DNA from: Paracoccus sp. DMF-8
GTDB lineage: Bacteria; Pseudomonadota; Alphaproteobacteria; Rhodobacterales; Rhodobacteraceae
Direction: 5' to 3'
Assembly: GCF_029309835.1 (NCBI RefSeq)
Contig: NZ_JARJHL010000017.1
Coordinates: 186,001-250,000, forward strand
Length of the DNA: 64,000 nucleotides
Below are positions 27,571 through 37,431 of this stretch, one piece after another. Under the pieces are notes generated by a model. It was not told where the DNA came from, ran no database searches, and saw nothing but the letters and a program-made list of their open reading frames with translations. Each line of letters opens with the position of its first letter. Position 1 is the first letter of the stretch. The position numbers and the translations under genes are program-made.

Positions 27571-27855
27571 ATGATTGATCTGGAATGGATGGCCTGGACC
27601 ACGCCGACCGCCATATTCTTTGCCGTGATGGCGCTGATCCTGATCACCATGACGGTGGCACAGATCCTGTGGCCCACGGTCGAACGCAAGGGGCTGCTGC
27701 CGATGCCCACGACACGCGGCGACCGGCTGTTTCTGGCGCTGATCTCGGCCGCCTTCATGCAGCTTGGCTTTATCTGGGCGACCGATATCCAGAGCTTCTG
27801 GCTGCCCCTTGGCCTGTCGGTTGTGCTGGGCGGGCTGATCCTGCGCTACGGGTGA
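27571..27855 (+). CDS. Small membrane protein, DUF2160-like (GlpU-like)
   Basis: A 94-residue protein with three hydrophobic helices (TAIFFAVMALILITMTVAQI, LFLALISAAFMQLGFIWA, FWLPLGLSVVLGGLIL). A small membrane protein of this size lies between the permeases and the binding protein in glpSTPQUV-type loci. Its role in transport is not established. It starts 15 bases after permease 2. Confidence 0.8.
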   Translation: MIDLEWMAWTTPTAIFFAVMALILITMTVAQILWPTVERKGLLPMPTTRGDRLFLALISAAFMQLGFIWATDIQSFWLPLGLSVVLGGLILRYG

Positions 27856-27988
27856 GTACCCGGCCCCACCGCCTGAACACGACCTGAATTCAACCACTTG
27901 CCGAACTTGTTCGCACGGCCCCGCAGGCCGCGCACGGGAAAGGTCACGCCCAATGCCAACGGCGGACCACAATCAGGGAGAGAGAGAC

Positions 27989-29773
27989 ATGACCAGAACG
28001 ACATTTGCCAGAACACCCCTTGCCAGAAGGGCCATGCCACGCCCCGGCCGCACGGCGCTGCTTGCCGCCAGTGTCAGCCTGTTCGGGCTGGCGGCCCTTG
28101 CGCAGGACGCGGTGGTGGAAAAATGGGTGGATGAGGAATTCCAGCCATCGGCCCTGAGCCGCGACGAACAGATCGCGGAAATGGAATGGTTCCGGCAGGC
28201 GGCCGAGCCGTTCAAGGGCATGACGATCAATGTCGTGTCCGAGGTCGCCCCGACCCATGCCTATGAATCCCAGACCCTGACCAAGGCGTTCGAGGAAATC
28301 ACCGGCATCAAGGTCACCCATGACCTGCTGCAGGAAGGCGATGTCATCGAAAAGCTGCAAACGCAGCTGCAATCGGGACAGAATGTCTATGACGCCTATG
28401 TCAACGACAGCGACCTGATCGGTACCCATTTCCGCTATGGCTGGACGGTCGCGCTGGACGACTACATGGCGGGCGAAGGCGCCGATGTCACCTCGCCGAC
28501 GCTGGATCTGGACGATTTCATGGGCCTGGCCTTTACCAAATCGCCCGATGGCAAGCTGTATATGCTGCCCGACCAGCAATTCGCCAACCTGTACTGGTTC
28601 CGCCACGACCTGTTCAGCCGCGAGGATCTGAAGGCGCGGTTCAAGGAAAAATACGGCTATGACCTGGGCGTTCCGGTCAACTGGTCGGCCTACGAGGACA
28701 TCGCCGACTTCTTCACCAACGACGTCAAGGAAGTCGATGGCAAGGTCATCTACGGCCATATGGATTACGGCAAAAAGGACGCCTCGCTTGGCTGGCGCTA
28801 TACGGATGCGTGGTTTTCCATGGCCGGTTCCGGCGACCGCGGCCTGCCCAATGGCGTGCCGGTCGACGAATGGGGCATCCGCATGGAAGGCTGCCACCCG
28901 ACCGGATCGTCGATCGAACGCGGCGGCGACATCAACGGCCCGGCGGCGGTCTATGCGCTGGAAACCTCGATCCGCTGGCTGAAAGAATTCGCCCCGGCCG
29001 AGGCGCAGGGCATGACATTCTACGAATATACCCCGGTGCCGACGAATGGCTCGGTCGCGCAGCAGGCGTTCTGGTATACGATCTTTCTGGCCGATTACGT
29101 CAAGGAAGGCGTCGCCGTCATCAACGAGGACGGCACGCCCAAATGGCGCGTCGCCCCGTCGCCCCATGGCGCCTATTGGCAGGATGGGATGAAACTGGGC
29201 TATCAGGACGTCGGGTCCTGGCTGCTGCTGAACAATACCGAAGCCGACCGGCGCAAGGCGGCCTGGCTTTATGCGCAGTTCGTCACCTCGAAAACCGTGG
29301 ACGTCAAGAAAAGCCATGTCGGCCTGACCTTCATCCGCGACAGTACCGTGCGGCACGAAAGTTTCACCGAACGCGCCCCCAATCTGGGCGGGATCGTCGA
29401 ATTCTACCGCTCGCCCGCGCGGGAATCCTGGACGCCGACCGGGGTGAACGTGCCCGATTACCCCAAGCTGTCGCAACTGTGGTGGTCGAATATCTCGACC
29501 GCGATCTCGGGTGAAACCACGGTGCAGCAGGCGCTGGACAATCTGGCCGATGCGCAGGACCGCGTCATGGAACGGCTGGAGCGTGCGAATGTGCAGGCCG
29601 TCTGCGGACCCAGGCTGAACCCGAAAACCTCGGCCGAGGAATGGTATGCCCGCGCCGAAGCCGACGGCAACCTGGCCCCGCAGCGCAAGCTGGAAAACGA
29701 AAAGCCGCAGGGCGAAACCATCGCCTACGAAGATCTGCTGGCGGCATGGGCCGAAGGCAAGGTCCGTCCCTGA
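27989..29773 (+). CDS. ABC transporter substrate-binding protein (GlpV-like)
   Basis: A 594-residue periplasmic binding protein, unusually large for the class but normal for GlpV-like proteins. It has a signal peptide after a basic N-terminus (ALLAASVSLFGLAALAQ). The start at 27989 follows GGGAGAGAGA; the 36-base in-frame extension upstream lacks leader features. A 133-base gap separates it from the small membrane gene, so it may have extra translational control. It binds the imported polyol and docks on the two permeases. Confidence 0.88.
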   Translation: MTRTTFARTPLARRAMPRPGRTALLAASVSLFGLAALAQDAVVEKWVDEEFQPSALSRDEQIAEMEWFRQAAEPFKGMTINVVSEVAPTHAYESQTLTKAFEEITGIKVTHDLLQEGDVIEKLQTQLQSGQNVYDAYVNDSDLIGTHFRYGWTVALDDYMAGEGADVTSPTLDLDDFMGLAFTKSPDGKLYMLPDQQFANLYWFRHDLFSREDLKARFKEKYGYDLGVPVNWSAYEDIADFFTNDVKEVDGKVIYGHMDYGKKDASLGWRYTDAWFSMAGSGDRGLPNGVPVDEWGIRMEGCHPTGSSIERGGDINGPAAVYALETSIRWLKEFAPAEAQGMTFYEYTPVPTNGSVAQQAFWYTIFLADYVKEGVAVINEDGTPKWRVAPSPHGAYWQDGMKLGYQDVGSWLLLNNTEADRRKAAWLYAQFVTSKTVDVKKSHVGLTFIRDSTVRHESFTERAPNLGGIVEFYRSPARESWTPTGVNVPDYPKLSQLWWSNISTAISGETTVQQALDNLADAQDRVMERLERANVQAVCGPRLNPKTSAEEWYARAEADGNLAPQRKLENEKPQGETIAYEDLLAAWAEGKVRP

Positions 29774-29867
29774 TGTCTTGCTGCGGGGGCGCGCTGTCCC
29801 CGCAGCCTTCCGCCCCGATCCGGCCCCGATCCGGCATCGCGGGCACAATCGAAAAAAGGAGAAAGAA

Positions 29868-31643
29868 ATGGCCCATATGGGTGATTTGGTGGCCGAAATG
29901 CTGGCGCAATCCGGCGTCGAGGCGGTTTTCGGCATGCCCGGCGGGCAGACCACCGCGCTGCATGACGGGATTTCGCGGCGCCAGAACCGCATCCGCCATG
30001 TGCTGATGCGCGATGAACGCAACGCCGCCTATGCCGCCGACGCCTATGCGCGCCTGACCGGCAAGCCCGGCGTCTGCGACGTGACCGTGGGGCCCGGCGC
30101 GAACCTGCTGCCCGCAGGGTTGCTGGAGGCGCTGAATGCCTCGATCCCGATGATCGCGATTGTCGGCGAACTGCCGCTGGACTGGCTGACGCTGAAGGAA
30201 AAAGGCATTGCCAGCCAGGGCTTTGATCAGCTTTCTTTTTTCAAGACCTGCACCAAGGAAAGCTATCTTGTGCCTTCGGTCGCGGCCCTGCCCGATATCA
30301 TCCGCACGGCGTTCCGCGTCGCGACTTCGCCGCGCCCCGGTCCGGTCGCGATCATCATCCCCCATGATATTTTCGACGCCGAATGGGACGGCACCAGCCC
30401 CGCCGCGACGGTCGATGATCGCACGCAGCGCGTGCCCTATCTGCGTTCTGTCGCGCCTGCCGCCGATATCGCGCGCGCGGCGGCGCTGATCCGTCAGGCG
30501 AAGCGCCCGGCCCTGATCTGCGGCGGCGGTGTGCATGGGTCCGACGCGGCGGATATCGTCACCGGCTTTGCCGACCGTTTCGGCGGGCTGGTCGTCACCT
30601 CGCTGTCGGGCAAGGGCGCGGTCCCGGAAACCCGCGACTATGCGGCGGGCGTCCTGAACCCGCTTGGCTCATGGGCGGCGATCGAGCTGGTGCAAGAGGC
30701 CGACCTGCTGGTCTGGTGCGGATCCAAGGTCAGCCAGAACACCGGCATGAACTGGACCCTGCCCCGCCCCGAACAGGCGACGATCACCATCGACTGCGAC
30801 CCCCTGGAACATGGCCGCACCTTCCGCCCGACCGTTCCCTTGCTGGGCGATGTCCGCGAAATCGTCACCGCGCTGGATGCGGCACTTGGCGATCCGGTCG
30901 CCCGCCCCGAATGGCTGGCCCGCATCGCCGAGGTCAAGGCCGAGGGCGAGGCCGCCAAGGCCGTCGAGATCGCATCGGACAGCGCGCCGATCCAGCCGCC
31001 GCGCGTCATGGCGGAACTGGCCGCGCGGCTTGGCGATGACGATATCGTGGTGTCGGATGCGTCCTTTTCGGCGGGCTGGATCGCGGGCTATATCCCGGCG
31101 AAACGTCCGGGCCGCCAGTTCCTGTTCGCGCGCGGTCAGGGGGGCTTGGGCTATTCGGTTCCGGGCGCCATCGGCGCCGCCGAAACCCGCCCCGGCACGC
31201 GGATCGTCACCGTCGCGGGCGACGGCGCCTTTTCCTATACGGTGGGCGAACTGGCCACGCAGGCGCAGTTCAACCAGCGTGTCGTGAACGTGGTGCTGAA
31301 CAATGGCCGGCTTGGCTGGATCCAGCTTTGGCAGGAAATCTTTTTCAAGAACGTGCAATCCGCGCTGCTGGAAACCGACACGGTGCAGCCGGGTTTTGCC
31401 GCCGCCGCGCAGGCCCTTGGGCTAAAGGGCATTCTGGTCGAACGCGCCGAAGATATCGGGGCGGCGCTGGATGCTGCCCTTGCCCATGACGGCCCTTCGG
31501 TGGTCGAGGTCCGCATCGACGACCGCGCGACCCCGATCCATTCCTTCAAACGCCGGATGCGCGAAGGCGCGGATGCGCCGCGCGCGCGTCCGGGCACGGT
31601 CTACAAGCTGCGCGAATGGAAGGTCTCGCCCGATCTGGACTGA
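29868..31643 (+). CDS. Acetolactate-synthase-like thiamine diphosphate enzyme
   Basis: A 591-residue ThDP-dependent enzyme with the three domains of the acetohydroxyacid synthase family. The N-terminal Pyr domain has VFGMPGGQTTALHD and VLMRDERNAAYAADAYARLTG, where Glu activates the cofactor. The central domain carries ICGGGVHGSDAADIV. The C-terminal PP domain has TVAGDGAFSYTVGELATQAQF with the GDG...N motif. The start at 29868 has AAAAAAGGAGAAAG upstream. No small regulatory subunit is adjacent, so it is unlikely to be the biosynthetic synthase. Its place at the end of the kinase/ABC operon suggests carboligation or cleavage of a catabolic intermediate. Confidence 0.82.
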   Translation: MAHMGDLVAEMLAQSGVEAVFGMPGGQTTALHDGISRRQNRIRHVLMRDERNAAYAADAYARLTGKPGVCDVTVGPGANLLPAGLLEALNASIPMIAIVGELPLDWLTLKEKGIASQGFDQLSFFKTCTKESYLVPSVAALPDIIRTAFRVATSPRPGPVAIIIPHDIFDAEWDGTSPAATVDDRTQRVPYLRSVAPAADIARAAALIRQAKRPALICGGGVHGSDAADIVTGFADRFGGLVVTSLSGKGAVPETRDYAAGVLNPLGSWAAIELVQEADLLVWCGSKVSQNTGMNWTLPRPEQATITIDCDPLEHGRTFRPTVPLLGDVREIVTALDAALGDPVARPEWLARIAEVKAEGEAAKAVEIASDSAPIQPPRVMAELAARLGDDDIVVSDASFSAGWIAGYIPAKRPGRQFLFARGQGGLGYSVPGAIGAAETRPGTRIVTVAGDGAFSYTVGELATQAQFNQRVVNVVLNNGRLGWIQLWQEIFFKNVQSALLETDTVQPGFAAAAQALGLKGILVERAEDIGAALDAALAHDGPSVVEVRIDDRATPIHSFKRRMREGADAPRARPGTVYKLREWKVSPDLD

Positions 31644-31650
31644 CAAGAAA

Positions 31651-31678
31651 CCCTGCCCGCGCGACGGCGCGGGCAGGG
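31651..31678 (-). terminator. Strong hairpin terminator between convergent genes
   Basis: CCCTGCCCGCGC (31651-31662) pairs perfectly with GCGCGGGCAGGG (31667-31678) across a four-base loop. On the minus strand it is followed by TTTCTTG, so it best terminates the acyl-CoA operon ending at 31716. It may also slow plus-strand transcription from the ThDP gene. Confidence 0.75.
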
Positions 31679-31715
31679 TCAAATCCGTTTCGCGGACGAG
31701 GTCAAAAGACCTTGT

Positions 31716-32492
31716 TCAGCGATGCACGAAATCCGCTTTCCGCTTTTCGATGAAGGCGGTCATGCCTTCCTTCTGGTCCTGCGTCGCGAACAGCGCATGG
31801 AACAGCCGGCGCTCATAGCGGATGCCGTCGGCCAGCGCCATGTCGGCGGCGCGGCGGATGGCGTCCTTGGTCGACATGACCGCAGGCAGCGACATTTCCG
31901 CGATGGTGGTCGCCGTGGCCATGGCCTCGTCCAGCAGGTCATCGGCGGGGATGACGCGGGCGACAAGGCCGCTGCGCTCGGCTTCGGCGGCGTCCATCAT
32001 GCGGCCGGTCAGGCACATCTCCATCGCCTTGGCCTGCCCGATCAGCCGGGTCAGGCGCTGGCTGCCGCCCATGGCGGGCATGACGCCCAGCCTGATTTCC
32101 GGCTGGCCGAATTTCGCATTATCCGCCGCCAGAATGAAATCGCACATCATCGCCAGTTCGCAACCGCCGCCAAGCGCATAACCCGCGACCGCCGCGATGC
32201 TGGGCTTGCGCAGCGCGGCAAAGCGTTCCCATTCCGCGAACCAGTCCAGCGCATGCATCGAGGCGAAATCATGCGGCAGCATTTCCTTGATATCGGCACC
32301 GGCGGCGAAGGCCTTGGGCGATCCGGTGATGACCAGACAGCCGATACCGTCATCCGCCTCTGCCTCGGTCGCGGCGGCGATCAGTTCGCGCGCGACCTGA
32401 CGGTTCAGCGCGTTCAGCGCCTGAGGCCGGTTCAGCGTGATCAGCCGGACCCGGCCACGCGTTTCGATCAAGAGGCTGGGTGCATCAGCCAT
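31716..32492 (-). CDS. Enoyl-CoA hydratase
   Basis: A 258-residue crotonase. The oxyanion segment is [11 protein letters not shown], and the catalytic region is [14 protein letters not shown] through [16 protein letters not shown], with the Glu of QPEIRLG in place. The start at 32492 ([10 protein letters not shown]) overlaps the stop of the 3-hydroxyisobutyrate dehydrogenase gene; longer in-frame sequence is antisense-like. It is last in the acyl-CoA dehydrogenase operon. In valine degradation it would hydrate methacrylyl-CoA to 3-hydroxyisobutyryl-CoA. Confidence 0.92.
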   Translation of the reverse strand: MADAPSLLIETRGRVRLITLNRPQALNALNRQVARELIAAATEAEADDGIGCLVITGSPKAFAAGADIKEMLPHDFASMHALDWFAEWERFAALRKPSIAAVAGYALGGGCELAMMCDFILAADNAKFGQPEIRLGVMPAMGGSQRLTRLIGQAKAMEMCLTGRMMDAAEAERSGLVARVIPADDLLDEAMATATTIAEMSLPAVMSTKDAIRRAADMALADGIRYERRLFHALFATQDQKEGMTAFIEKRKADFVHR

Positions 32493-33372
32493 CCTGCGCA
32501 TCCCCGCGCCCGCGCCCCGCAAAGCGCGGCAGCATGGCGGAAAAATCGCGGCCCTTGCCGCCCTCTTCCTCGACAAAGGCGCCATAGAGTGCGGTCGCAA
32601 GCTGCCCCATCGGCGTGTCGGCATCGGCACCCGTCGCCGCCTGCTGCGACAGCCGCAGGTCCTTCAGCATCAGTTCCGACGCAAAACCCGGCTTGTAATC
32701 ATTATCGGCGGGGCTGGTCGGGCCGACGCCCGGCGCCGGGCAACAGGCGTTCATCGACCAGCTGTAACCCGACGAGGTCGAGACGACATCGAACATCTTC
32801 TGCCGGTCCAGACCCAGTTTATCGGCCAGGGCAAAGGCTTCGCAGGTGGCGATCATGGTGACGCCAAGGATCATGTTGTTGCAGATCTTGGCGGCCTGAC
32901 CGGCGCCCGCCGCGCCGCAATGAACCGCCTTTTGACCCATCATCTCGAACAGGGGCAGGACGGTCGCAAAGGCGGCATCCGGCCCGCCCACCATGAAGGT
33001 CAGCGTGCCCGCCGCCGCCCCGCCGATCCCGCCCGAGACCGGCGCATCCAGCGCGCCAAGCCCCGCCGCCTGCGCCTGATCGGCCACGGCCCGCGCGCTT
33101 TCGACATCGACGGTCGAACAGTCGCACAGCACCGCGCCCGCCGTCATCGCGGGCAGCACCTCTGCCGCGACGGCACGCAGGATCGCGCCATTCGGCAGCA
33201 TGGTGATGACCACATCCGCACCCTGCGCCGCAGCCGCAGCGGTGTCGGCGCGGCTGACGCCCTCGGGCATCGGCGCGGTCAGGTCGAACCCGGCGACCGC
33301 ATGGCCCGCGCGCGCCAGATTGGCCGCCATCGGGCCGCCCATATTGCCAAGGCCGATAAATCCGATCTTCAT
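32485..33372 (-). CDS. mmsB: 3-Hydroxyisobutyrate dehydrogenase
   Basis: A 295-residue beta-hydroxyacid dehydrogenase. The NAD fold [21 protein letters not shown] lies at the N-terminus, the substrate motif is [22 protein letters not shown], and the catalytic Lys lies in [15 protein letters not shown]. It oxidises 3-hydroxyisobutyrate to methylmalonate semialdehyde. Start and stop overlap both neighbours by a few bases, so the four genes are translationally coupled. The next enzyme of the pathway, mmsA, is not in this window. Confidence 0.93.
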   Translation of the reverse strand: MKIGFIGLGNMGGPMAANLARAGHAVAGFDLTAPMPEGVSRADTAAAAAQGADVVITMLPNGAILRAVAAEVLPAMTAGAVLCDCSTVDVESARAVADQAQAAGLGALDAPVSGGIGGAAAGTLTFMVGGPDAAFATVLPLFEMMGQKAVHCGAAGAGQAAKICNNMILGVTMIATCEAFALADKLGLDRQKMFDVVSTSSGYSWSMNACCPAPGVGPTSPADNDYKPGFASELMLKDLRLSQQAATGADADTPMGQLATALYGAFVEEEGGKGRDFSAMLPRFAGRGRGDAQDG

Positions 33373-34424
33373 GTCGTCACCTCCGGTTTCGCGGCCGCCG
33401 CGAACAGCGACGGCAGGGGTTGCAGCTTTGCGATCAGCGCGGCCTGATCGACGTCGTCAAGGCGCGCGGGCGACCATTGCGGATTGCGGTCCTTGTCGAT
33501 CACCGCCGCGCGCACGCCTTCGTAGAAATCATGGGTTTTCAGGATCAGCGCATCGCCCGCGAATTCGCGGTCAAGGCAGGTCTCCAGATCGGGCGAGGCC
33601 GCGCCCTGACGCAGCAGATGCAGGGTCAGGACCAGGCTGGTCGGGGATTTCCGCGCCAGCAGATCAAGGGTTTCCGTGGCAAAACCCGAGCCATCGGCGG
33701 CCAGAGCGTCCAGAATCCCCCGCATATCGCCGGCGGCAAAGCAGGACTCGATCAGGGCGGCATTGCCCTGCAGGCGCGAGGGGCCGGGATCGGCGGCATG
33801 GTTGGCAATCGCCTGCTGCGGGTCATGCCCCGCCGCCAGATCAGCCAGCAGCGCCGCGATCCGGTCCGAGGGGATCATCGCATCGGCCAGCCCCGCCGCA
33901 ATCACATCGGCGGCGCCGACGGTCGCCCCGGTCAGCCCCAGCCACATCCCCAACCCCTGCGGCGCGCGCGACAGCGCATAGCTGCCGCCGACATCGGGGA
34001 AATAGCCGATCCCGGTTTCCGGCATGGCGAATTTCGTGCGCCCGGTCACGATGCGGTGGCGGCCATGGACCGACAGGCCGACGCCGCCGCCCATGCAGAT
34101 ACCGTCCATCACCGCGACCCAGTGGGTTTCAAGCCGGTGGATGCGGGCGTTCAGGCGATATTCCTCGGCCCAGAAGCCCATCGCCCGTTCCGGATCGGAC
34201 CGGCCCGTGGACCACAGCATCTTGATGTCGCCACCCGCGCACAGCGCACGGTCGCCCGCGCCAGTCAGGGCGATGACGCGCACCCTCGGGTCGGCTTCCA
34301 GCCGGTCCAGCCCGGCATTGATCAGGCGCACCATTTGCAGGTCAAGGCTGTTCAGGACCTCGGGGCGGTTCAGATGCACCCGGCCAAGCGCGCCCTCGAC
34401 GGAAATCAGGACGGGATCGGTCAT
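33369..34424 (-). CDS. 3-Hydroxyisobutyryl-CoA hydrolase
   Basis: A 351-residue crotonase-fold thioesterase of the HIBCH family, longer than simple hydratases. Motifs are CAGGDIKMLW, MDGICMGGGVGLSVHGRHRIVT, FAMPETGIGYFPDVGGSYALS, and the C-terminal RAAVIDKDRNPQWSPARLDDV typical of HIBCH. It releases free 3-hydroxyisobutyrate from its CoA ester. ATGA-type overlaps link it to mmsB and to the acyl-CoA dehydrogenase gene. Confidence 0.93.
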   Translation of the reverse strand: MTDPVLISVEGALGRVHLNRPEVLNSLDLQMVRLINAGLDRLEADPRVRVIALTGAGDRALCAGGDIKMLWSTGRSDPERAMGFWAEEYRLNARIHRLETHWVAVMDGICMGGGVGLSVHGRHRIVTGRTKFAMPETGIGYFPDVGGSYALSRAPQGLGMWLGLTGATVGAADVIAAGLADAMIPSDRIAALLADLAAGHDPQQAIANHAADPGPSRLQGNAALIESCFAAGDMRGILDALAADGSGFATETLDLLARKSPTSLVLTLHLLRQGAASPDLETCLDREFAGDALILKTHDFYEGVRAAVIDKDRNPQWSPARLDDVDQAALIAKLQPLPSLFAAAAKPEVTT

Positions 34425-35563
34425 GATCCCTCGATCAGGCTACGGGCGACGATCAGGCGCATGATGTCATTGGTTCCTTCCAGAATCTGATGCACGCGCA
34501 GGTCGCGCACGATTTTCTCGACCCCATATTCGGCCAGATAGCCATAGCCGCCATGCAGTTGCAGCGCGTCATTGGCGATGTCGAAACAGGTATCGGTGAC
34601 GAATTTCTTGGCCCCCGCGCACAGCATCGTCGCATCGGGCGATTTCGCATCCAGCGCCGATGCCGCGCGCCACAGAAAGGCCCGCGCCGCCTCAAGCCCG
34701 ATCTTCATATCGGCCAGACGGAATTGCAGGGCCTGCATCTGGTCCAGCCGCTGGCCAAAGGCGCGACGTTCCGCCATATAGCCGCGCGCCTTGTCCAGCG
34801 CCGCACCCGCGCCACCAAGCGAACAGGCGGCGATGTTCAGGCGCCCGCCATCCAGCCCGGCCATGGCGATGTTGAAGCCCTTGCCCTCGGCCCCCAACAG
34901 CGCATCGGGACCAAGCCGCACGCCGTCCAGCTGGACGGTGCGGGTGGGCTGGGCGTTCCAGCCCATCTTGCGTTCATTGGCGCCAAAGGACAGGCCCGGC
35001 GCATCGCCCGGCACGATAAAGCAGGAAATCCCCCGCGCGCCCTCACCGCCCGTCCGCGCCATCACCAGATAGACATCGGAACTGCCCGCACCGGAAATGA
35101 ACTGCTTCTGCCCGGTCAGCACCCAGTCATCCCCATCGCGCACTGCCCGCGTGGCCAGCGACCCGGCATCCGACCCGGCGCCCGGTTCGGTCAGGCAATA
35201 GCTGGCGCGCCGGTCCAGGGGCGCCAGACGTGGACACCATTCCCGACGCTGCGCATCGCTGCCGAACCGGTCGATCATCCAGACGCACATGTTATGGATC
35301 GAGATATAGGCCGCGATGGTCGGACAGCCCTGCGCCAGAGCCTCGAAGACCAGAACCGCATCCAGCCGCCCCAGCCCCGAGCCGCCGACGTCGTCGCGCG
35401 TATAGATCGCGCCCAGTCCAAGCGCCCCGGCCTCGGCCAGAACATCGGTCGGGAAATGCTTCTCGGCGTCCCAGTCCAGCGCAAAGGGCGCGATCCGGTC
35501 GGAGGCGAAGGACCGCGACATTTCCTGAATGGCGGCCTGTTCGTCGCTGAGGTCAAAATACAT
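34421..35563 (-). CDS. Acyl-CoA dehydrogenase, isobutyryl-CoA type
   Basis: A 380-residue flavoprotein. Signatures are YCLTEPGAGSDAGSLATRA and the FAD/substrate segment QLHGGYGYLAEYGVEKIVRD. The catalytic Glu lies in HQILEGTNDIMR. Together with the linked hydrolase and mmsB genes it fits isobutyryl-CoA dehydrogenase of valine breakdown, passing electrons to the ETF encoded just upstream. It heads a tightly overlapping four-gene unit that follows a strong hairpin. Confidence 0.92.
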   Translation of the reverse strand: MYFDLSDEQAAIQEMSRSFASDRIAPFALDWDAEKHFPTDVLAEAGALGLGAIYTRDDVGGSGLGRLDAVLVFEALAQGCPTIAAYISIHNMCVWMIDRFGSDAQRREWCPRLAPLDRRASYCLTEPGAGSDAGSLATRAVRDGDDWVLTGQKQFISGAGSSDVYLVMARTGGEGARGISCFIVPGDAPGLSFGANERKMGWNAQPTRTVQLDGVRLGPDALLGAEGKGFNIAMAGLDGGRLNIAACSLGGAGAALDKARGYMAERRAFGQRLDQMQALQFRLADMKIGLEAARAFLWRAASALDAKSPDATMLCAGAKKFVTDTCFDIANDALQLHGGYGYLAEYGVEKIVRDLRVHQILEGTNDIMRLIVARSLIEGS

Positions 35564-35628
35564 GCCGTTTCCTTGCGTTGCTGCATCAGGCCCTGCGGTT
35601 CATATCGGGCGGTATCGGGGCCTTGCCT

Positions 35629-35703
35629 CGCCCCTGAGACCCCTCGATGGGGTCTCAGGGGCGTCCCCCGGGGTATTTGGGTGATGAAGAAAGTTCCCCG
35701 GGG
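35629..35703 (-). terminator. Double hairpin between etfA and acyl-CoA dehydrogenase gene
   Basis: CGCCCCTGAGACCCC (35629-35643) pairs perfectly with 35649-35663 around a five-base loop, a 15 base-pair stem. A second inverted pair, CCCCCGGGG (35665-35673) / CCCCGGGGG (about 35695-35703), encloses GTATTTGGGTGATGAAGAAAG. Intergenic elements containing a GGGGTATTT...GAAGAA core recur in Rhodobacterales genomes as I recall them, so this may be a dispersed REP-like element. It should reduce read-through from etfA into the acyl-CoA dehydrogenase unit. Confidence 0.6.
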
Positions 35704-35711
35704 GTGGGTGA

Positions 35712-36638
35712 TCAGAGTTTTTCGGTCAGTTCGGGGACGGTGGTGAAGAGGTCGCCGACCAGGCCGTAATCCGCGATCTGGAAAATCGGGGCCTCTTCGT
35801 CCTTGTTGATCGCGACGATGACCTTGCTGTCCTTCATCCCGGCAAGGTGTTGAATCGCCCCGGAAATCCCGACCGCGACATAGAGGTCCGGTGCCACGAC
35901 CTTGCCGGTCTGGCCGACCTGCCAGTCGTTCGGCGCATAGCCCGAATCGACCGCAGCCCGCGACGCGCCCACCGCCGCGCCGAGCTTGTCGGCCAGCGCC
36001 TCGATCACCGCGAAGCTGTCTTTCGACCCCACCCCGCGACCGCCGGAAACCACGCGTTTCGCCGAGGTCAGTTCCGGGCGGTCGCTGACCGCGACCTCGT
36101 CGGCGACCCAGTTCGACAGCCCCGGATCGGCGATGGTCGCGGCGGGTTCGACCGCCGCCGCGCCGCCGTCGCCCGCCGCGTCGAAGCTGGCGGTGCGGAT
36201 CGTGAAGACCTTGGTCGCATCCGCCGATTTCACCGTCTGGATTGCGTTTCCGGCATAGATCGGGCGTTCGAAGGTATCCGCGTCGATCACCGCCGAGACG
36301 TCCGAGATCACCATCGCATCCAAGAGCGCGGCGACGCGGGGCAGGATGTTTTTCGCATCCGTCGTCGCCGGCGCCGCGATATGGCTGTAGCCCGGCGCCA
36401 GCGCCACGATCAGCGCGGCGGTCGGTTCGGCCAGGCGGTGGCCGTAGATCGCATCCTCGGCGACCAGAACTTTTGCGACACCGGCGATCTTGGCCGCTTC
36501 CGCCGCCGCAGCCCGGGCCGAGGCCCCCGCACAGAGCACCGTCACATCGCCCAAGGCGCCGACCGCGCCGACCGCCTTGGCGGTGGCATCGCGGTTCAGC
36601 TCGCCATTCGTCACTTCTCCAAGCAGCAAAACAGCCAT
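35712..36638 (-). CDS. etfA: Electron transfer flavoprotein alpha subunit
   Basis: A 308-residue protein beginning [21 protein letters not shown], of the usual length. The C-terminal FAD domain carries RVVSGGRGVGSKDSFAVIEALADKL, GYAPNDWQVGQTGKVVAPDLYVAVGISG and AINKDEEAPIFQIADYGLVGDL. It accepts electrons from acyl-CoA dehydrogenases and delivers them to ETF:quinone oxidoreductase. Its ATG overlaps the etfB stop. In-frame sequence upstream of 36638 is antisense to etfB and not protein-like. Confidence 0.97.
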   Translation of the reverse strand: MAVLLLGEVTNGELNRDATAKAVGAVGALGDVTVLCAGASARAAAAEAAKIAGVAKVLVAEDAIYGHRLAEPTAALIVALAPGYSHIAAPATTDAKNILPRVAALLDAMVISDVSAVIDADTFERPIYAGNAIQTVKSADATKVFTIRTASFDAAGDGGAAAVEPAATIADPGLSNWVADEVAVSDRPELTSAKRVVSGGRGVGSKDSFAVIEALADKLGAAVGASRAAVDSGYAPNDWQVGQTGKVVAPDLYVAVGISGAIQHLAGMKDSKVIVAINKDEEAPIFQIADYGLVGDLFTTVPELTEKL

Positions 36639-37396
36639 CAGATCACCCCCGCTTCTTTCAGTTTGCCGACCAGTTCGTCCACCGAACCCACCTTGATCCC
36701 CGCGCTGCGGCCCGCCGGTTCGCGGGTCGAGACCACCGTCAGGCGCGGCGAAACGTCGATGCCGAAATCCGCCGCGGTCTTTTCGTCCAGCGGTTTTTTC
36801 TTTGCCTTCATGATGTTGGGCAGGCTGGCATAGCGCGGTTCGTTCAGGCGCAGGTCGGCGGTGACGATGGCGGGCAGCGCCACCTCGATGGTTTGCAGGC
36901 CGCCGTCGACCTCGCGGGTGACTTTCGCCTTGTCGCCGTCGATGTCCAGTTTGGATGCAAAGGTCGCCTGACCCCAACCGAGCAGCGCCGCCAGCATCTG
37001 GCCGGTCGCGTTCATGTCATTGTCGATGGCCTGCTTGCCCGCGATGACCAGCCGGGGCTGTTCCTGATCGACCACGGCCTGCAGGATCTTTGCGACAGCG
37101 AGCGGTTCGATATCGGTTTGCACGTCATCGGTGGCAGTGACCAGAATGGCCCGGTCCGCGCCCATGGCCAGCGCCGTGCGCAGGGTCTCGGCCGCCTGTT
37201 TGACGCCGATCGAGACCACGACGACCTCATCGGCCTTGCCGGCTTCCTTCAGCCGGATCGCCTCTTCCACGGCAATCTCGTCGAAAGGGTTCATCGACAT
37301 CTTGACGTTCGCAAGATCGACACCCGAACCGTCAGCCTTCACACGCGCCTTCACGTTGTAGTCGATCACCCGTTTCACCGGGACAAGAACCTTCAT
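36638..37396 (-). CDS. etfB: Electron transfer flavoprotein beta subunit
   Basis: A 252-residue protein starting [20 protein letters not shown] with the family segment [20 protein letters not shown] and the AMP-binding-type region [10 protein letters not shown]. It pairs with EtfA. The start at 37396 has AGGAGG upstream. It lies 35 bases downstream of the 3-hydroxyacyl-CoA dehydrogenase fusion gene on the same strand. Confidence 0.97.
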   Translation of the reverse strand: MKVLVPVKRVIDYNVKARVKADGSGVDLANVKMSMNPFDEIAVEEAIRLKEAGKADEVVVVSIGVKQAAETLRTALAMGADRAILVTATDDVQTDIEPLAVAKILQAVVDQEQPRLVIAGKQAIDNDMNATGQMLAALLGWGQATFASKLDIDGDKAKVTREVDGGLQTIEVALPAIVTADLRLNEPRYASLPNIMKAKKKPLDEKTAADFGIDVSPRLTVVSTREPAGRSAGIKVGSVDELVGKLKEAGVI

Positions 37397-37431
37397 CGGT
37401 TCAACCTCCTATTCCAGTTTCATGAAAACGC

